The position numbers were made by a program, and so were the translations under genes. A stretch of DNA of 64,000 nt from Candidatus Sabulitectum silens. GTDB taxonomy: Bacteria > Fermentibacterota > Fermentibacteria > Fermentibacterales > JCC-6. Below, in pieces: positions 42,047 to 52,252 of the stretch. The notes under the pieces are model-generated. The model saw nothing but the letters and a program-made list of their open reading frames with translations. It made no database searches and had not been told where the DNA came from. Location of the stretch: positions 1 to 64,000 of the forward strand of contig MJAN01000006.1 in the NCBI GenBank assembly GCA_001875255.1. The letters run 5' to 3'. Numbering within the stretch: the first letter of the stretch is position 1; each line of letters begins with the position of its first letter.

Positions 42047-42406
42047 ATGCACACCGAGCTTCTCGAGAAGATAAAAGAGTTCAACGCCGACAGGAACTGG
42101 GAGAAGTACCACTCTCCCAAGAACCTTGCAATGTCGGTACTCATCGAATCCGCTGAACTGGCGGAGATATTCCAGTGGCTCACCGAAGAGGAGAGCAGAA
42201 AGCCCGGAGAAAGGGCTGTGATCCATGCCGGCGAGGAGATCGCCGATGTTCTGATCTACCTGCTTAACCTGTCGGACAAGCTGGGGATAGACCCGTTCGA
42301 GGCGGCATTCAGGAAGCTGGAGATAAACCGGCGGAAGTACCCCGCCCATCTCTCCCGGGGAAGCAGCCTCAAGTACAGCGAGCTTGGGAGGAATGAAGAT
42401 GATTGA
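42047..42406 (+). CDS. MazG-like nucleotide pyrophosphohydrolase
   Basis: 119 residues, intact. It contains FNADRNWEKYHSPKNLAMSV and the metal-binding pairs ESAELAEIFQW and EEIADVLIYLLNL, the signature of RS21-C6/dCTPase-type MazG proteins that clear non-canonical dNTPs. Strong GGGGAGGAAGG before the ATG. It overlaps the next gene by 14 bp. Confidence 0.88.
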   Translation: MHTELLEKIKEFNADRNWEKYHSPKNLAMSVLIESAELAEIFQWLTEEESRKPGERAVIHAGEEIADVLIYLLNLSDKLGIDPFEAAFRKLEINRRKYPAHLSRGSSLKYSELGRNEDD

Positions 42407-42914
42407 GATCAGTTGGGTGGTTCCCTCATTCATAATGGTCTTCGCGTCCATATTTCCCGGGATGGCCGATGCGGTGCTGGCCCGTCACGTTTCCCCGGAG
42501 GTGCACCTGGAGTCGGTGGTGTCGCCTGGCGCCTACGGGGCTTCCCAGGCGGTGTTCTCCGCCCTTCTAAGGCTTTATGAGATGGGCGGGGAGGACATGA
42601 TCGTGGTTGGTGTCAGGCGGATAGAGGCGCCCCTTTCAGGTTATCTTGTTGACGCCACCGGCAGGCTCGCCATGGACTGCGTTGAGTACACCGTGTTCAG
42701 GGTTGGGATCAGGGACGATATGGAAGACCCTGAATATGCAGGGGAGGAGTTCGTCTTCCTTGCCGGAGGCAGGGACTGCGACGGGAATCCCATCATCTTC
42801 CCGCCTTTCCTGGAAGACGGAGGGTTCGTTCCGGAGCATGAGTATCTTGGAGATATGGATGAGTTCCTGGGGATCGGGGGCCCCGGCGGTGCCGGAACCC
42901 CCCTCAACGAGTAG
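42393..42914 (+). CDS. Hypothetical protein downstream of MazG
   Basis: 173 residues from ATG 42393 (GGGAGG upstream). One hydrophobic N-terminal stretch (ISWVVPSFIMVFASIFPG) could be a signal anchor or buried helix. The rest is soluble, acidic and Gly-rich at the end. Not recognised. It ends flush against the next convergent gene. Confidence 0.5.
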   Translation: MKMIEISWVVPSFIMVFASIFPGMADAVLARHVSPEVHLESVVSPGAYGASQAVFSALLRLYEMGGEDMIVVGVRRIEAPLSGYLVDATGRLAMDCVEYTVFRVGIRDDMEDPEYAGEEFVFLAGGRDCDGNPIIFPPFLEDGGFVPEHEYLGDMDEFLGIGGPGGAGTPLNE

Positions 42915-43694
42915 TTAGAAAGTGGCCTTGATCCCGCCCCAGGTGTTCCTGGTGAGGGAAGAGGCGTTAAGGTCTATCCTGTAGATCTCGTCGGTATCCA
43001 TGTTGCTTGCCCAGAGGTAGCCCTCGTCGTCGATGGTCAGTCCATGGGCGGCGGGTATCACCGATGAATCTATGGATTCCACCAGTACGCCGTTGCCGTC
43101 GTAGGCCCGTACGGGATACTGGGCATCGTTGCATGCGTACCACCATTTTCCGTCGCCGTAGGCTATGTCGTAGAAGTCTATGCCCAGTTCCACCATGAAC
43201 TCAGGGCCCGTCTGAAGAGTACCTGAATAGTTGTAGATCTCAAGGCATTCCTTCATGGTCTGGGCATCCACACCTGCTCCGTAAATCTTGCTGTTCCCAG
43301 TTGCGAGACCGGTAACCTCCCGGTCGAGATCGCTTCCTCAACAGTCCAGGGAGAACATCCCCGAGTAGGCTCCGGCTGAGGTGTACTTGTAGCAGTAGGC
43401 CAGTGTGATGTTCGGAGGTGTGCCGCAGGCGATGTAGAGGGTGTTGTTGGCAAAGGTGCAGCCGGTGGGCACCCTTGTGGTGTTCTCGATGTACCAGCTG
43501 TTGATCACAGCTCCGGTCTGGGGATCCACCTCGTAGGCGTACTCCGTTGTTCCGTCAACGGCCCACAGCGAACCGTTCCCGAAGCCGAGACCGGAGATGT
43601 TCGTGTCCGGGGCATCGATGGTGGAGACCACCGTGTAGTCCGCCATTGCCGCCCCGGAAAGAACCAGCAGGGTCATTACCGCGATCCTTTTCAT
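42915..43694 (-). CDS. Secreted NHL/propeller-like protein ending in TWGGIKATF
   Basis: About 259 residues with one indel near 43300. The start MKRIAVMTLLVLSGAAMADY is a clear signal peptide. Propeller strands: ISGLGFGNGSLWAVDGTTEY, GDGKWWYACNDAQYPVRAYD, then GYLWASNMDTDEIYRIDL. The end is NTWGGIKATF rather than a YPNP sorting domain; the same last residues appear in the secreted protein at 47264. Function unknown. Confidence 0.72.
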
Positions 43695-43741
43695 GAAACT
43701 CCTTTCGGTTTCCCGTTCTATAGCGGCTCCGTTGTCCGGTG

Positions 43742-46700
43742 TCAACGACCCGATGTGACTATAACCTTCGCCGCGGTAGTATGTTCCGGGTTCTCTGCCC
43801 TGATGAGGTAGACCCCGGCTGACGGGCTTTCAAGGGATATGGTCAGTTCGCCGGACCATGGGTCGTCACCTGTTGTTTCCGCCACCACCCTTCCCGCTAT
43901 GTCGAAGACGGTCACCTTCCAGTCTCCCAGGCCTGAGGCCAGATCCACGGAGAATGACCCCTGGAGGGGTTGGGTCTCGGCAGGCTCATGAGGAAAGGCT
44001 GTTCCGGCCCGCCGGTACCGTTCTCGAAACGGTATCCATCGATGGTCACATCGTCGATGTGAAAGGCGCCTGCGCCGGCCTCTTCGTTGTCGGAATGGAA
44101 GCAGAACTCAACCTGAACCGTGGTGCCCGGGGCATGTGACGAAAGGTCATAGCTTCTTGGAAGCCACATCATGTTCCCGTCCACGGCGAAGGATTCCATG
44201 CCAAGGAGGCCGCCTGCTCCGATGAAGTCCAGGGTGTCCGATGTGCCCCCGTCAAGGTCCCTGAGTATCACGTAGAGTCCGTCGGAACCGTACAGGTCCA
44301 CATCGAAGCAGGACCAGAACGTCAGTTCCGCCTCAGGGGCGAGGAGGAGGGCGGGGGACAGGAGGGAGCAGTCCATGTCGTCCTGGTAGGTGCCGGTGCT
44401 CTCGTCGCCGCACCACCAGGCCCACTGACCGGAATGGGGTTCCCCCTGGGAGAGGTGCCACTGATCGGGTTCGCCCTGGTGCGTCCAGTATTCCGGGCCG
44501 CTCTCGAAATCGCTGCTCTGGTTGAACTGACCTATGATGAAGGTGAACTCCTCTTCGCCGAACCAGAGCGGGGAGGCTTCAGTGGACAGCTGTATGGAAG
44601 GAAAGGCCGTGCCGGGAGCGGATGTGGAAACACTACCCTGAAAGGTCATCTGAGCGGTTGCTTCAGGGTCGATCCGGGGGACCGACGCCGACGGAACCGT
44701 CCAGGTGAGCCAGCTCTCCGGGGAGGAGACGGATGCTGTAACGTCGGTGGCCGCAAGGAGTCCTGAGTTGGCAATGGAGAGTTCAAGGAGGAAGCTCTCT
44801 CCCTGTTCCGCATAGCCGTTGCCGTTGCCCCCTGCGGAATCATCCACTGAGAAGGATGCGAAGTACAGGCCCGGAGCGTACACCAGGAGGGGGAGCGGGA
44901 TGGTCCATTCCCCCTGGTCCGCGGTGAGTTCCAGCTGCAGCGAAAGGATCTCCCCGGTGGAAGCCCCGGAGTCCACAAGCAGTTCCAGGGGCTGGTTTCC
45001 GGTGGAGGATGCCCCGGGGGAGAGATCTCCGTAGACGGTGAAGGGCTGGGTGAGGGAGCCGGGGCCTCCGGACAGGACCGCTGTGAGGTCGAGCCCTGTG
45101 AGGGCCTCCGTGCCTCCGTTCTGCAGGGTCACCGTTATGGCGCACTGGCTTCCAGGGGCAGGGCTGGTGAATCCTGCGGGGGTCTCGATGGCTACGCCGG
45201 AGAGCAGGGGCAGGGGGCCGGATGCCATGGGCACCGTGACCGCGGTCCTTCTCAGGTCGGTCCCGGTTACGGGTTACCAGAATATCCCCATCGGGGGCGG
45301 ATCCAGCTGGAACACATGTGCCCGGAACCGTCCAGCACTGCAGCATGGTAGACGTCCAGGTCCTGGTCGCTGAGGCAGACGGTGATGTTCCCGGGCTGCC
45401 ATTCCCCCGGTACCGTTACCGTTACAGGGAAGGAGAAGGTGTATTCGGAAACGATCTCCGGGCACTGGATATCCGGGATCACAGGGGTCCTTCTGAAAGT
45501 CCTCATTGATGGATCCCCCAGGAGGTTCACCATGTAGAGCACACACCTGTAGCAGTTCTCCTGGTGGGCGAAGGGTATGTAGGTTTCCTTTGCCGCGGAG
45601 AGAAGCTCTCCCAGGGTCAGTGTGGGGTCTTCGAAGAGGATCTTGAAAAGCTCACGGTCGAACCTGTCCGAGTAGCCGTACAGGGGGTTCCCAGGGGAGC
45701 CCCAGCCGTAGGATGAGTTGCCGATGTATGAAACACCGCCGCCGCTGGGGTTGTTCAGGAAATGCTCGGAAATGGAGTCGAAATCGTATGCGCTGGTCCA
45801 GCAGCCGATGGAGTACATCATGCCGAAGAACCTTCCGTCGGAATCCACTCCGTCCACATCACCGTTGTCCAGTGGCCCCACTATTCCTATCCATCCGTGA
45901 TCGTTCAGGTTCACATAGCCCGAGCCTGATCCAGTGCTTCCACCACCGATGAGGTGGAGTAGTTCCCCGAGGTCTGGTAGAGTTCCGTGTTGCTGAACCA
46001 GGGGGTATGTGGTTGTTCTTGATATACTTCTTCACATCGGCGTCGTCGGTGAAGGGATCGGTCCAGAGAACACCCGCCGCCAGTAGGGTTTCGTCGTGGT
46101 GGCCCGGGTCGGTGGTTTCGTAGGTCTTTATCTTGTTCCAGAAGGTCCAGGCCTCTTCAATGTCCTCACAGGGAGCACGGCCCACATGAACGTCGGGATG
46201 AAGGTCCACATCGTCTTCCACCTCGCCCCAGACGGAGTTGCCGTTCTGGTTCCAGTTCCCGTCGAGGTCGGAGAAATAGAGGTCGCAGGGCATGTTGTCC
46301 TCCCTGCCGTAGTTCCACTCGTAGGACATGGGGAAGGCGAACCTGCAGGGGATCAGATTGGTGTCCCCGGCAAGGAGCACATGATCAAGGCCGTTCTCCT
46401 GGCGGTATTCGATGATGTAGTTCCTTATTTACTCGGCATCGTCCGAACCGGGTGAGGAATAGACCTCACCTGTGGTTACCACTTCGGTAAGGATTCCCTG
46501 ATCGGTGCGCCAGGCGGCAAGTGAATCGAAGGGTTCCCTTATGGACTGGTCGGTGATGATGAGCATCCTTTCGAAATCACCTGAATATGCCGGAGGAAGC
46601 TGTCTTTCACAGGGCTCCGATCCTATTTCCACCTCCAGTGAAAGAAGCCTCTGGACCTGTCCGGTGACGGGGTTGTACCGAAAGGGTGTGACCAGTATCT

Positions 46701-47111
46701 CCGCATGGGGCATGCCTTGGGTGTAACCGGTCCCGGTGAGTGTTGCCGGCTCCGCCGGCCAGAAGGAGTCCTCGGAGTACACCGATGACGGAACCGCGGT
46801 TCGGGAGACCGGTCGGGAGATTATCTCCGGGAAGGGCAGGGGCCTTATGACAATGCCGGTTCCGGCGTCTTCCCAGACGGTGTTACTCACGGTGAGGGAG
46901 ACGGCGGCGGTTCCAGGGGCCAGTGGTATCAGCCGGGAACCGAGGCGATGTCCGGCATACCCGGCTCGGTTCCGATGAAACCTCCCTCGGTGACCAGTAT
47001 GGTTTCGCCCATGGTTGTTTCCAGAAAAAGGGGTTGGAATCCCCCTGAAGGAAAGTCTATTCCGGTATTGATGTTAAGTAAAAATATAGAAGATAGTATA
47101 GATAAAAACAT
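43742..47111 (-). CDS. Second C25-type peptidase with T9SS sorting domain
   Basis: About 1120 residues in five frame segments. ATG 47111 follows GAAGGGGG and gives a signal-like start (MFLSILSSIFLLNIN). The profile repeats that of the first C25: LLAGDTNLIPCRFAF, CDLYFSDLDGNWNQNG, catalytic His at NLNDHGWIGIVG, catalytic Cys at MMYSIGCWTSAYDFD. A long beta region follows (including a lectin-like STGTYQDDMDCSLLSP) and a sorting domain (VTVFDIAGRVVAET, SAGVYLIRAENP). It is probably an exported cysteine peptidase. Confidence 0.78.
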
Positions 47112-47188
47112 TATGCCCCCTTCAAATAATTTGCGATTATTCTTTATTACAATTCCAGCCCCTTTCCCCATTGTCAAGGCTCTGCTTC

Positions 47189-47217
47189 TTGATGTGGCGG
47201 GGTACTGGATTTATGTT
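47189..47217 (+). promoter_or_regulatory. Candidate promoter of the secreted protein at 47264
   Basis: TTGATG, 17 bp, TATGTT (4/6 matches each) in the divergent gap 47112-47263. The AT-rich part at 47060-47160 probably carries the promoter for the C25 gene on the other strand, which I could not place exactly. Confidence 0.35.
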
Positions 47218-47263
47218 AGCCCCGGGGTGAAGAAAGATTCCTTAAACCTTCAAGGGGGAAACA

Positions 47264-47854
47264 ATGAGAAGCATTTTCGTTCTGATGGCCGCCGCGCTCT
47301 TTGCCGCGGCATTCGCCGAAGTAACAGAAACCTGCGGCTGGGAGGGCACCGAGACCATTCTCGGCTCATACGGCGGCGTCGAGGCCACGATAGCGACCGA
47401 CCCGGTGAACACCGGCTCACAGTCATTGAAGCTGGAGCGCACCGGCGACCAGACCCCCCAGGCGTACATAGCCTGGGTAACCGGTCTTTCCGATGGCGAT
47501 GTGGTTACCGCTTCCTTCTGGAGATACGACGTCACACCTGCTGAAGCCCCCTCCTGCAGAATATGGGCACACTGGAATGACGATCCCGGAGATGTTAACG
47601 GCTACGCCGGCAGCGCAGGGGGGAACAGCGAGTATGGAGAGGGTCTGGGCTGGGACCAGACCGAATGGGAGTGGACCGTAGTTGAGGGCCACACCGGCCT
47701 TGTGATCGAGGCCAGGGTTTACTCCAATCCGGGTGACATCGTCTGGATCGACGACCTCACAGTAACCGCCCCCGACGGCTGTACGATCGTGGTCCCCGCA
47801 GGGGCTCAGGTGCTTGCACCGAGCACATGGGCTTCAATAAAAGCCACCTTCTGA
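47264..47854 (+). CDS. Secreted carbohydrate-binding-like protein ending in TWASIKATF
   Basis: 196 residues, intact, after CAAGGGGGAAACA. Signal peptide MRSIFVLMAAALFAAAFA. The body looks like a jelly-roll carbohydrate-binding domain: GVEATIATDPVNTGSQSLKL, then WVTGLSDGDVVTASFWRYDV and DIVWIDDLTV. The C-terminus STWASIKATF resembles the end of the 42915 protein. Ligand unknown. Confidence 0.7.
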   Translation: MRSIFVLMAAALFAAAFAEVTETCGWEGTETILGSYGGVEATIATDPVNTGSQSLKLERTGDQTPQAYIAWVTGLSDGDVVTASFWRYDVTPAEAPSCRIWAHWNDDPGDVNGYAGSAGGNSEYGEGLGWDQTEWEWTVVEGHTGLVIEARVYSNPGDIVWIDDLTVTAPDGCTIVVPAGAQVLAPSTWASIKATF

Positions 47855-47876
47855 TCAGCCTGGATCACCGATAATC

Positions 47877-47906
47877 AACGGCCCTCTTCTCCTGAAGGGG
47901 GCCGTT
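47877..47906. terminator. Bidirectional hairpin between convergent genes
   Basis: A near-perfect 13 bp stem (AACGGCCCTCTTC against GAAGGGGGCCGTT, one wobble) with a 4 nt loop, ending at the stop of the minus-strand cyclase gene. No T-run on either side. Confidence 0.6.
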
Positions 47907-50900
47907 TCACAAACGGCACTCATCCGCCCTCCGGGGAAGGTCCATTTCCATGAACAGCCTGCGGGCCCTTTCCATCTCCGCTGTATCAGTGAACTTTTCC
48001 CCCTTCCACCTGAGGGCTTCGGCAAGGCAATGCCTTGTTCCCAGGTCTTCGAAGGAATCTATGGCGCTGTTCGCTTCATGAATCGCCCTTGCAAGCTTAC
48101 CCTCACCTTGGAGCACCTTCGCCCTAAGAAGCCTGCTGGATGCCGCCGCAAGGGGCTCACCGGTATTCTTGGATATGGAATGGGCCTCCTCCATGGCTTT
48201 TCGGGCAAGCTCCAGTTCTCCCTGTTCAAGATGCAGTTCCCCTTTCTCCAGCAGTATGTTGTGGGCCAGTGTGGCGGAACGTATCTTTGTGGCAAGCTCG
48301 TGGGCTTCTTCGAAAATGGCCAGGGCTTCCTGTAGTGCTCCCTTTTCAAAGGCTGTCTTTCCGGCGACAAATAGGGTATGGGCCCTTTCCCTTTCAATGC
48401 TGAATCTGTTCAGGAGATTGAATGCCTCGGTGGTGAGGTTTTCAGCTCCGATGAGGTCTCCCTGGGTCAGCCGGACCATTGCCAGATGGTTCAGGGCCAG
48501 CAGATGGTCATGGGGCACACCGATGATCTCCGCCAGGTCCTTGTGCATCTCCATGTGATGTACCGCCTCCTGGAACCTGCCCAGGGTTGCGAAGACAAGA
48601 CCGAGTTCGCCATGGGCGCTTAGGATGAGGAATTTTTCACCTATCTCCTCTGCGATGGAGAGCTTCCTGCCGGTTGCCTCCCGGGACTCCAGGAACTTGC
48701 CCTGCTTCTCCAGTGTCAGGGCGATGTTTCCCCAGGTAACCGCCGCCTCCCTCTTCATTCCGTTGACCAGTGCTATTTCTATGGCCCGTTGGTAGAGTTC
48801 CCGCGCCCGGGCGAACTCTGATCTCGCCCAGTGAACCGTTGCCAGTGTGTTCAGCGCGTGGCCCATCCTTCCAGCCTTCTCAACAGGTGATTTGCCGGTG
48901 ATGAGTTCACCGAGCTCCACCGCCCTCAGGGCTTCTTTCTCGGCTTCTTCCATCTTGCCCTCGATGCAGTGGACCCACGCCCGGTAGGCAGCCACCTGAA
49001 GTTGCACATCGAAGTGGTTCTCGCCGGACTGGAGGATGACCCTTTCTACCTCGGAGACCAGTTCCAGCCCTTCTCCGGTTTCGCCCTGATTGAAGAGAAT
49101 GTTCGAAAGTGCCATGAGGGCGCTCAGTATCAGCGAGGTATCCCTGGATCGCCCCACCGCCTCCCTGTAGCACCTTGCGCTTTCGTCGTAGTTCCCCAGC
49201 CTGTCATGAATATGCCCGGACTCATGAAGACATTCGGCCAGGGAGTTCCTCTTTTCAGGCAGATGCTCCCTTATCACCCGAGCCCCGCGGCTGAAATGTT
49301 CCAGCGCCTCCAGATTCCTGAATTGCTCCCCGGAAGCCCTTCCGGCTTTCATGGAGTGCTCCAGGGCCTTTTCCCATACCTGTCCCTCAAGAAAATGCCG
49401 GGCCAGGAATCCCGACGATGTACCTTCGGTCTTTTCGAGGATAAGACCTATCTCACGATGAAGCTGTCGCCGCCGTTCGGTGAGGATGGAGTCGTATGCC
49501 ACATCCCTTATCAGCATATGCGAAAAAATGTGTTCCAGCTCTTCATAGGAATGAAGCCTTGTAAGGCCGGCTCCTCCGGACTCGTCAAGGTCGGAGTGGA
49601 CCTCTCTGTTTTCGAGCTTCTCAAGCACCGGTTCGGTGAACCTCATGCCGACCACGCTGGCCACCTTCAGGCTTTCCCTGGTGGTTTCACTGAGGGTGTC
49701 TATCCTGGCCATTATCATGGAAAAGATGCTTTCAGGAAGTCCGGTAAGGCTTTCCTCCTCGGTTTTCTTCCAGACCCCGTTCTGAACCGATATCAGCCCG
49801 TTCTCCTTCAGGTACATGAGGAACTGTACCAGGAAGAACGGGTTTCCTTCGGCCTTTTCCATGATGACTGCACTTACTTCCCCGTCGATAAGTTGTCCAT
49901 CGGAATACTCGAGGAGAAGCCTGGAGGATTCCTCCGGGTTCAGGCCGTGGAGGGGCATGGGGATATGATCGGCGCTGTCAGGGATGCTTTTCAGCCCCTC
50001 CGGTCTGGTGGAGAGGATGAAGGTCAGGCCGCAGATCTTCCTCACCCCCCGGATCAGCTTCATGAGGAAGGCGATTTCCTCCTGGTGGGCACTGTGCATG
50101 TCCTCGATGAAAACGCAGGTTCCATTGCCCAGTGACCGGAGAAGCAGTATCAGACCGTCCATCAGGTTTTCGCTTTTCAGTTCCGGAGGAAGGCTTCTGA
50201 AGTTCTCGTCCTCGATGGAAAGACCCAGAAGCATGTTCCCCAGGAAGACCTTCCTTCTCATCAGACCGGGATCCGAGGTTGACTTGACCAGACGGGAGAG
50301 CCTCTCTTCCGCCTCCCCGGTGGAACTCCCCTCACTAATGGCGCAGATGGTCCTCAGGAGGCTGGAGAGTATTCCCGCGGGGTACTCCCTTCCGCTTCCC
50401 GAGCAGCGAATCACTTTGTGATCATGCTTTTCTAGCTCCCTGCGCAGCTCCTTCAGCAGTGTGGTCTTTCCCACACCGGCGTTCCCGGATACCACCACCG
50501 GCCCTTTCCCCTGGCGGATGGTCCGCAGCAGAAGCCCCAGTTCGGTCTTCCTTCCCACGAAGGGCGATGAGGATGCGCTTCGCAGTATTCCCCTGGCATG
50601 GAAGACAGTTAGTTTGCCGCTCTTGCCCCTGAGGAGGACCTCCAGGGGTTTCCCGAATGCAACGGCCCCGGCGGTGCCGGCGGCGGTCCGGGAGGAAACG
50701 ATGATCTTTCCCGGGGCTGAATGACCGGCAAGTCTTGCGGCGGTGTTCACCGGGTCGCCTATTACGGTGTACTCTTTTCTGTCATCGTTCCCGGTCATTC
50801 CGGCGAAGACGTAACCGGTGTCTATTCCGCAGGCAATGGTGAGGGATTCCGGCAAGTCCGGCTGCTGGAAGAACTCCAGGGCTGCGGACACGGCGTTCAG

Positions 50901-51701
50901 TGGATCGGGTCCCATGGAGACCGGTGCTCCGAAAAGGGCGAGTATCCCCGTCCCCGATGGAAACATGCAGTCTATGTGATGCAGATAGCCCCCGTGCTTT
51001 TTCACAGTTCTAAGTATTGAGAGGTAGAGCTGCTGGAATGAAGCCGGGTCAGGGGCAACCCCGGTTTTCCAGCCGACTTTTATGAAAACCGGAGTAACCG
51101 GTCTGTGTTCACCGAACATCCTTTTCGAACCGGGGGAGATGAAGGATTCGGGAAGGGTTTCAGGGGCGGGGAAGGACACTTCCCTGCAGTCAGGATCCCC
51201 GGTGAAGACCACCAGTTCACCTGGAGAGGCCGTTCCCTCCCTTCGGGCGAGTTCATTGACGAGGCTTCCGGAGAGGATGATGTGGGCCCTTTGTTTTCCA
51301 CCTGCTATGAACTGGTTCCAGCAGCCCTTTCCAACCACCACCCTGATGGAAATGGAGAAACGCCTGCCGAGAACGATGACCCTTCTGAAGCTTTCCATCC
51401 TTTTGAGAAGCTCATTGGCCGCGGCCTCGGCGGATCCCGGGTCGGTGAACCTCACCAGTATGGAGTCCCCGGAGAAGGTAAGGGTTGAACCGCCATAGGC
51501 CTCTACGGTCTTCAGCATCGTGTCAAAGCTGCGGTTGAGAAGGGAGGTCAGTTCCTCAACACCGGTTCTGCCACCCTTTGAGAGGTTTTCGGTAATCTCG
51601 GTAAAACCGGAGATGTCCGCCAGGAGCAGCCCGCCGGTGAAGGAAGTTCTGCCATTCCTTATCTGTTCAACATCGTTTCCTGGAAAGAACACGCTGCCCA
51701 T
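47907..51701 (-). CDS. Tandem class III cyclase - AAA ATPase - TPR protein (soluble adenylyl cyclase-like)
   Basis: About 1264 residues, with no break. I prefer ATG 51701, preceded by AAGGGAG, over the track's 51725. The first cyclase domain (about 15-120) has LLADISGFTEI and STLTFSGDSILVRF, both metal Asp positions kept. The second (about 220-370) has YTVIGDPVNTAARLAG for base binding, but its metal Asp site reads FPSGTGILALFG, so Asp is lost. Next is an AAA/STAND-like ATPase (GPVVVSGNAGVGKTTLLKEL, then VFIEDMHSAHQEE), then about 500 residues of TPR-like helices. This is the order of mammalian soluble adenylyl cyclase. It probably makes cAMP in response to a signal; the signal is unknown. 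Confidence 0.85.
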   Translation of the reverse strand: MGSVFFPGNDVEQIRNGRTSFTGGLLLADISGFTEITENLSKGGRTGVEELTSLLNRSFDTMLKTVEAYGGSTLTFSGDSILVRFTDPGSAEAAANELLKRMESFRRVIVLGRRFSISIRVVVGKGCWNQFIAGGKQRAHIILSGSLVNELARREGTASPGELVVFTGDPDCREVSFPAPETLPESFISPGSKRMFGEHRPVTPVFIKVGWKTGVAPDPASFQQLYLSILRTVKKHGGYLHHIDCMFPSGTGILALFGAPVSMGPDPLNAVSAALEFFQQPDLPESLTIACGIDTGYVFAGMTGNDDRKEYTVIGDPVNTAARLAGHSAPGKIIVSSRTAAGTAGAVAFGKPLEVLLRGKSGKLTVFHARGILRSASSSPFVGRKTELGLLLRTIRQGKGPVVVSGNAGVGKTTLLKELRRELEKHDHKVIRCSGSGREYPAGILSSLLRTICAISEGSSTGEAEERLSRLVKSTSDPGLMRRKVFLGNMLLGLSIEDENFRSLPPELKSENLMDGLILLLRSLGNGTCVFIEDMHSAHQEEIAFLMKLIRGVRKICGLTFILSTRPEGLKSIPDSADHIPMPLHGLNPEESSRLLLEYSDGQLIDGEVSAVIMEKAEGNPFFLVQFLMYLKENGLISVQNGVWKKTEEESLTGLPESIFSMIMARIDTLSETTRESLKVASVVGMRFTEPVLEKLENREVHSDLDESGGAGLTRLHSYEELEHIFSHMLIRDVAYDSILTERRRQLHREIGLILEKTEGTSSGFLARHFLEGQVWEKALEHSMKAGRASGEQFRNLEALEHFSRGARVIREHLPEKRNSLAECLHESGHIHDRLGNYDESARCYREAVGRSRDTSLILSALMALSNILFNQGETGEGLELVSEVERVILQSGENHFDVQLQVAAYRAWVHCIEGKMEEAEKEALRAVELGELITGKSPVEKAGRMGHALNTLATVHWARSEFARARELYQRAIEIALVNGMKREAAVTWGNIALTLEKQGKFLESREATGRKLSIAEEIGEKFLILSAHGELGLVFATLGRFQEAVHHMEMHKDLAEIIGVPHDHLLALNHLAMVRLTQGDLIGAENLTTEAFNLLNRFSIERERAHTLFVAGKTAFEKGALQEALAIFEEAHELATKIRSATLAHNILLEKGELHLEQGELELARKAMEEAHSISKNTGEPLAAASSRLLRAKVLQGEGKLARAIHEANSAIDSFEDLGTRHCLAEALRWKGEKFTDTAEMERARRLFMEMDLPRRADECRL

Positions 51702-51844
51702 CGCATCTCCCTTTCCCGATACCATGACTTCTGGGAAAGATATTCCCTCCCGTTCCCCGGGGCAATGACGCCCCTGAACTCCCGTTTTTCCCCGGGGAGC
51801 TTTATAGTCGAGGAAACCAACGGTCCATTTGCAGGAGGTGAATC

Positions 51845-52252
51845 ATGGCTAAGTTTCAGCCCGACCCTGATGAGATGGTCTTTGCGGACACCCGCAGGTA
51901 CTCGCTTCAGGGGAAGAAGATCAAGTTCCCGGTGTGGAGCAGATGCGTTGTCACAAACCGCAGGTTCGTGTACCACGACCTGGGGAAGATGGCGCCCTTT
52001 TATATGCAGCTTGGGTTTCTTATAAAACTCATGGTAAAGGGTAAGCCGGTGGCACTTCCATTGCAGGACCTGAAGGTTTCCCGGGGAAGGTACGCCAAGA
52101 ACAGCAAGCTTCTCAGCCTGGTCTCCCAGGATGGCACGGAACTCCTTCTTGACCGGTTCGAGAAGTCATTCGACTGGCTCCAGGGAGTGCTGAACGAAAA
52201 CGGTGTGAATCTGACCCAGACAGGTGAAGAGGAGTGGAGGATCAGTATTTGA
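51845..52252 (+). CDS. Hypothetical cytosolic protein, PH/GRAM-like
   Basis: 135 residues, intact, with GGAGGTG before the ATG. The pattern KFPVWSRCVVTNRRFVYHD followed by LPLQDLKVSRGRYAKNSKLL resembles bacterial PH-like domains, but I cannot name the family. Its end overlaps the proposed MurJ start. Confidence 0.6.
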   Translation: MAKFQPDPDEMVFADTRRYSLQGKKIKFPVWSRCVVTNRRFVYHDLGKMAPFYMQLGFLIKLMVKGKPVALPLQDLKVSRGRYAKNSKLLSLVSQDGTELLLDRFEKSFDWLQGVLNENGVNLTQTGEEEWRISI

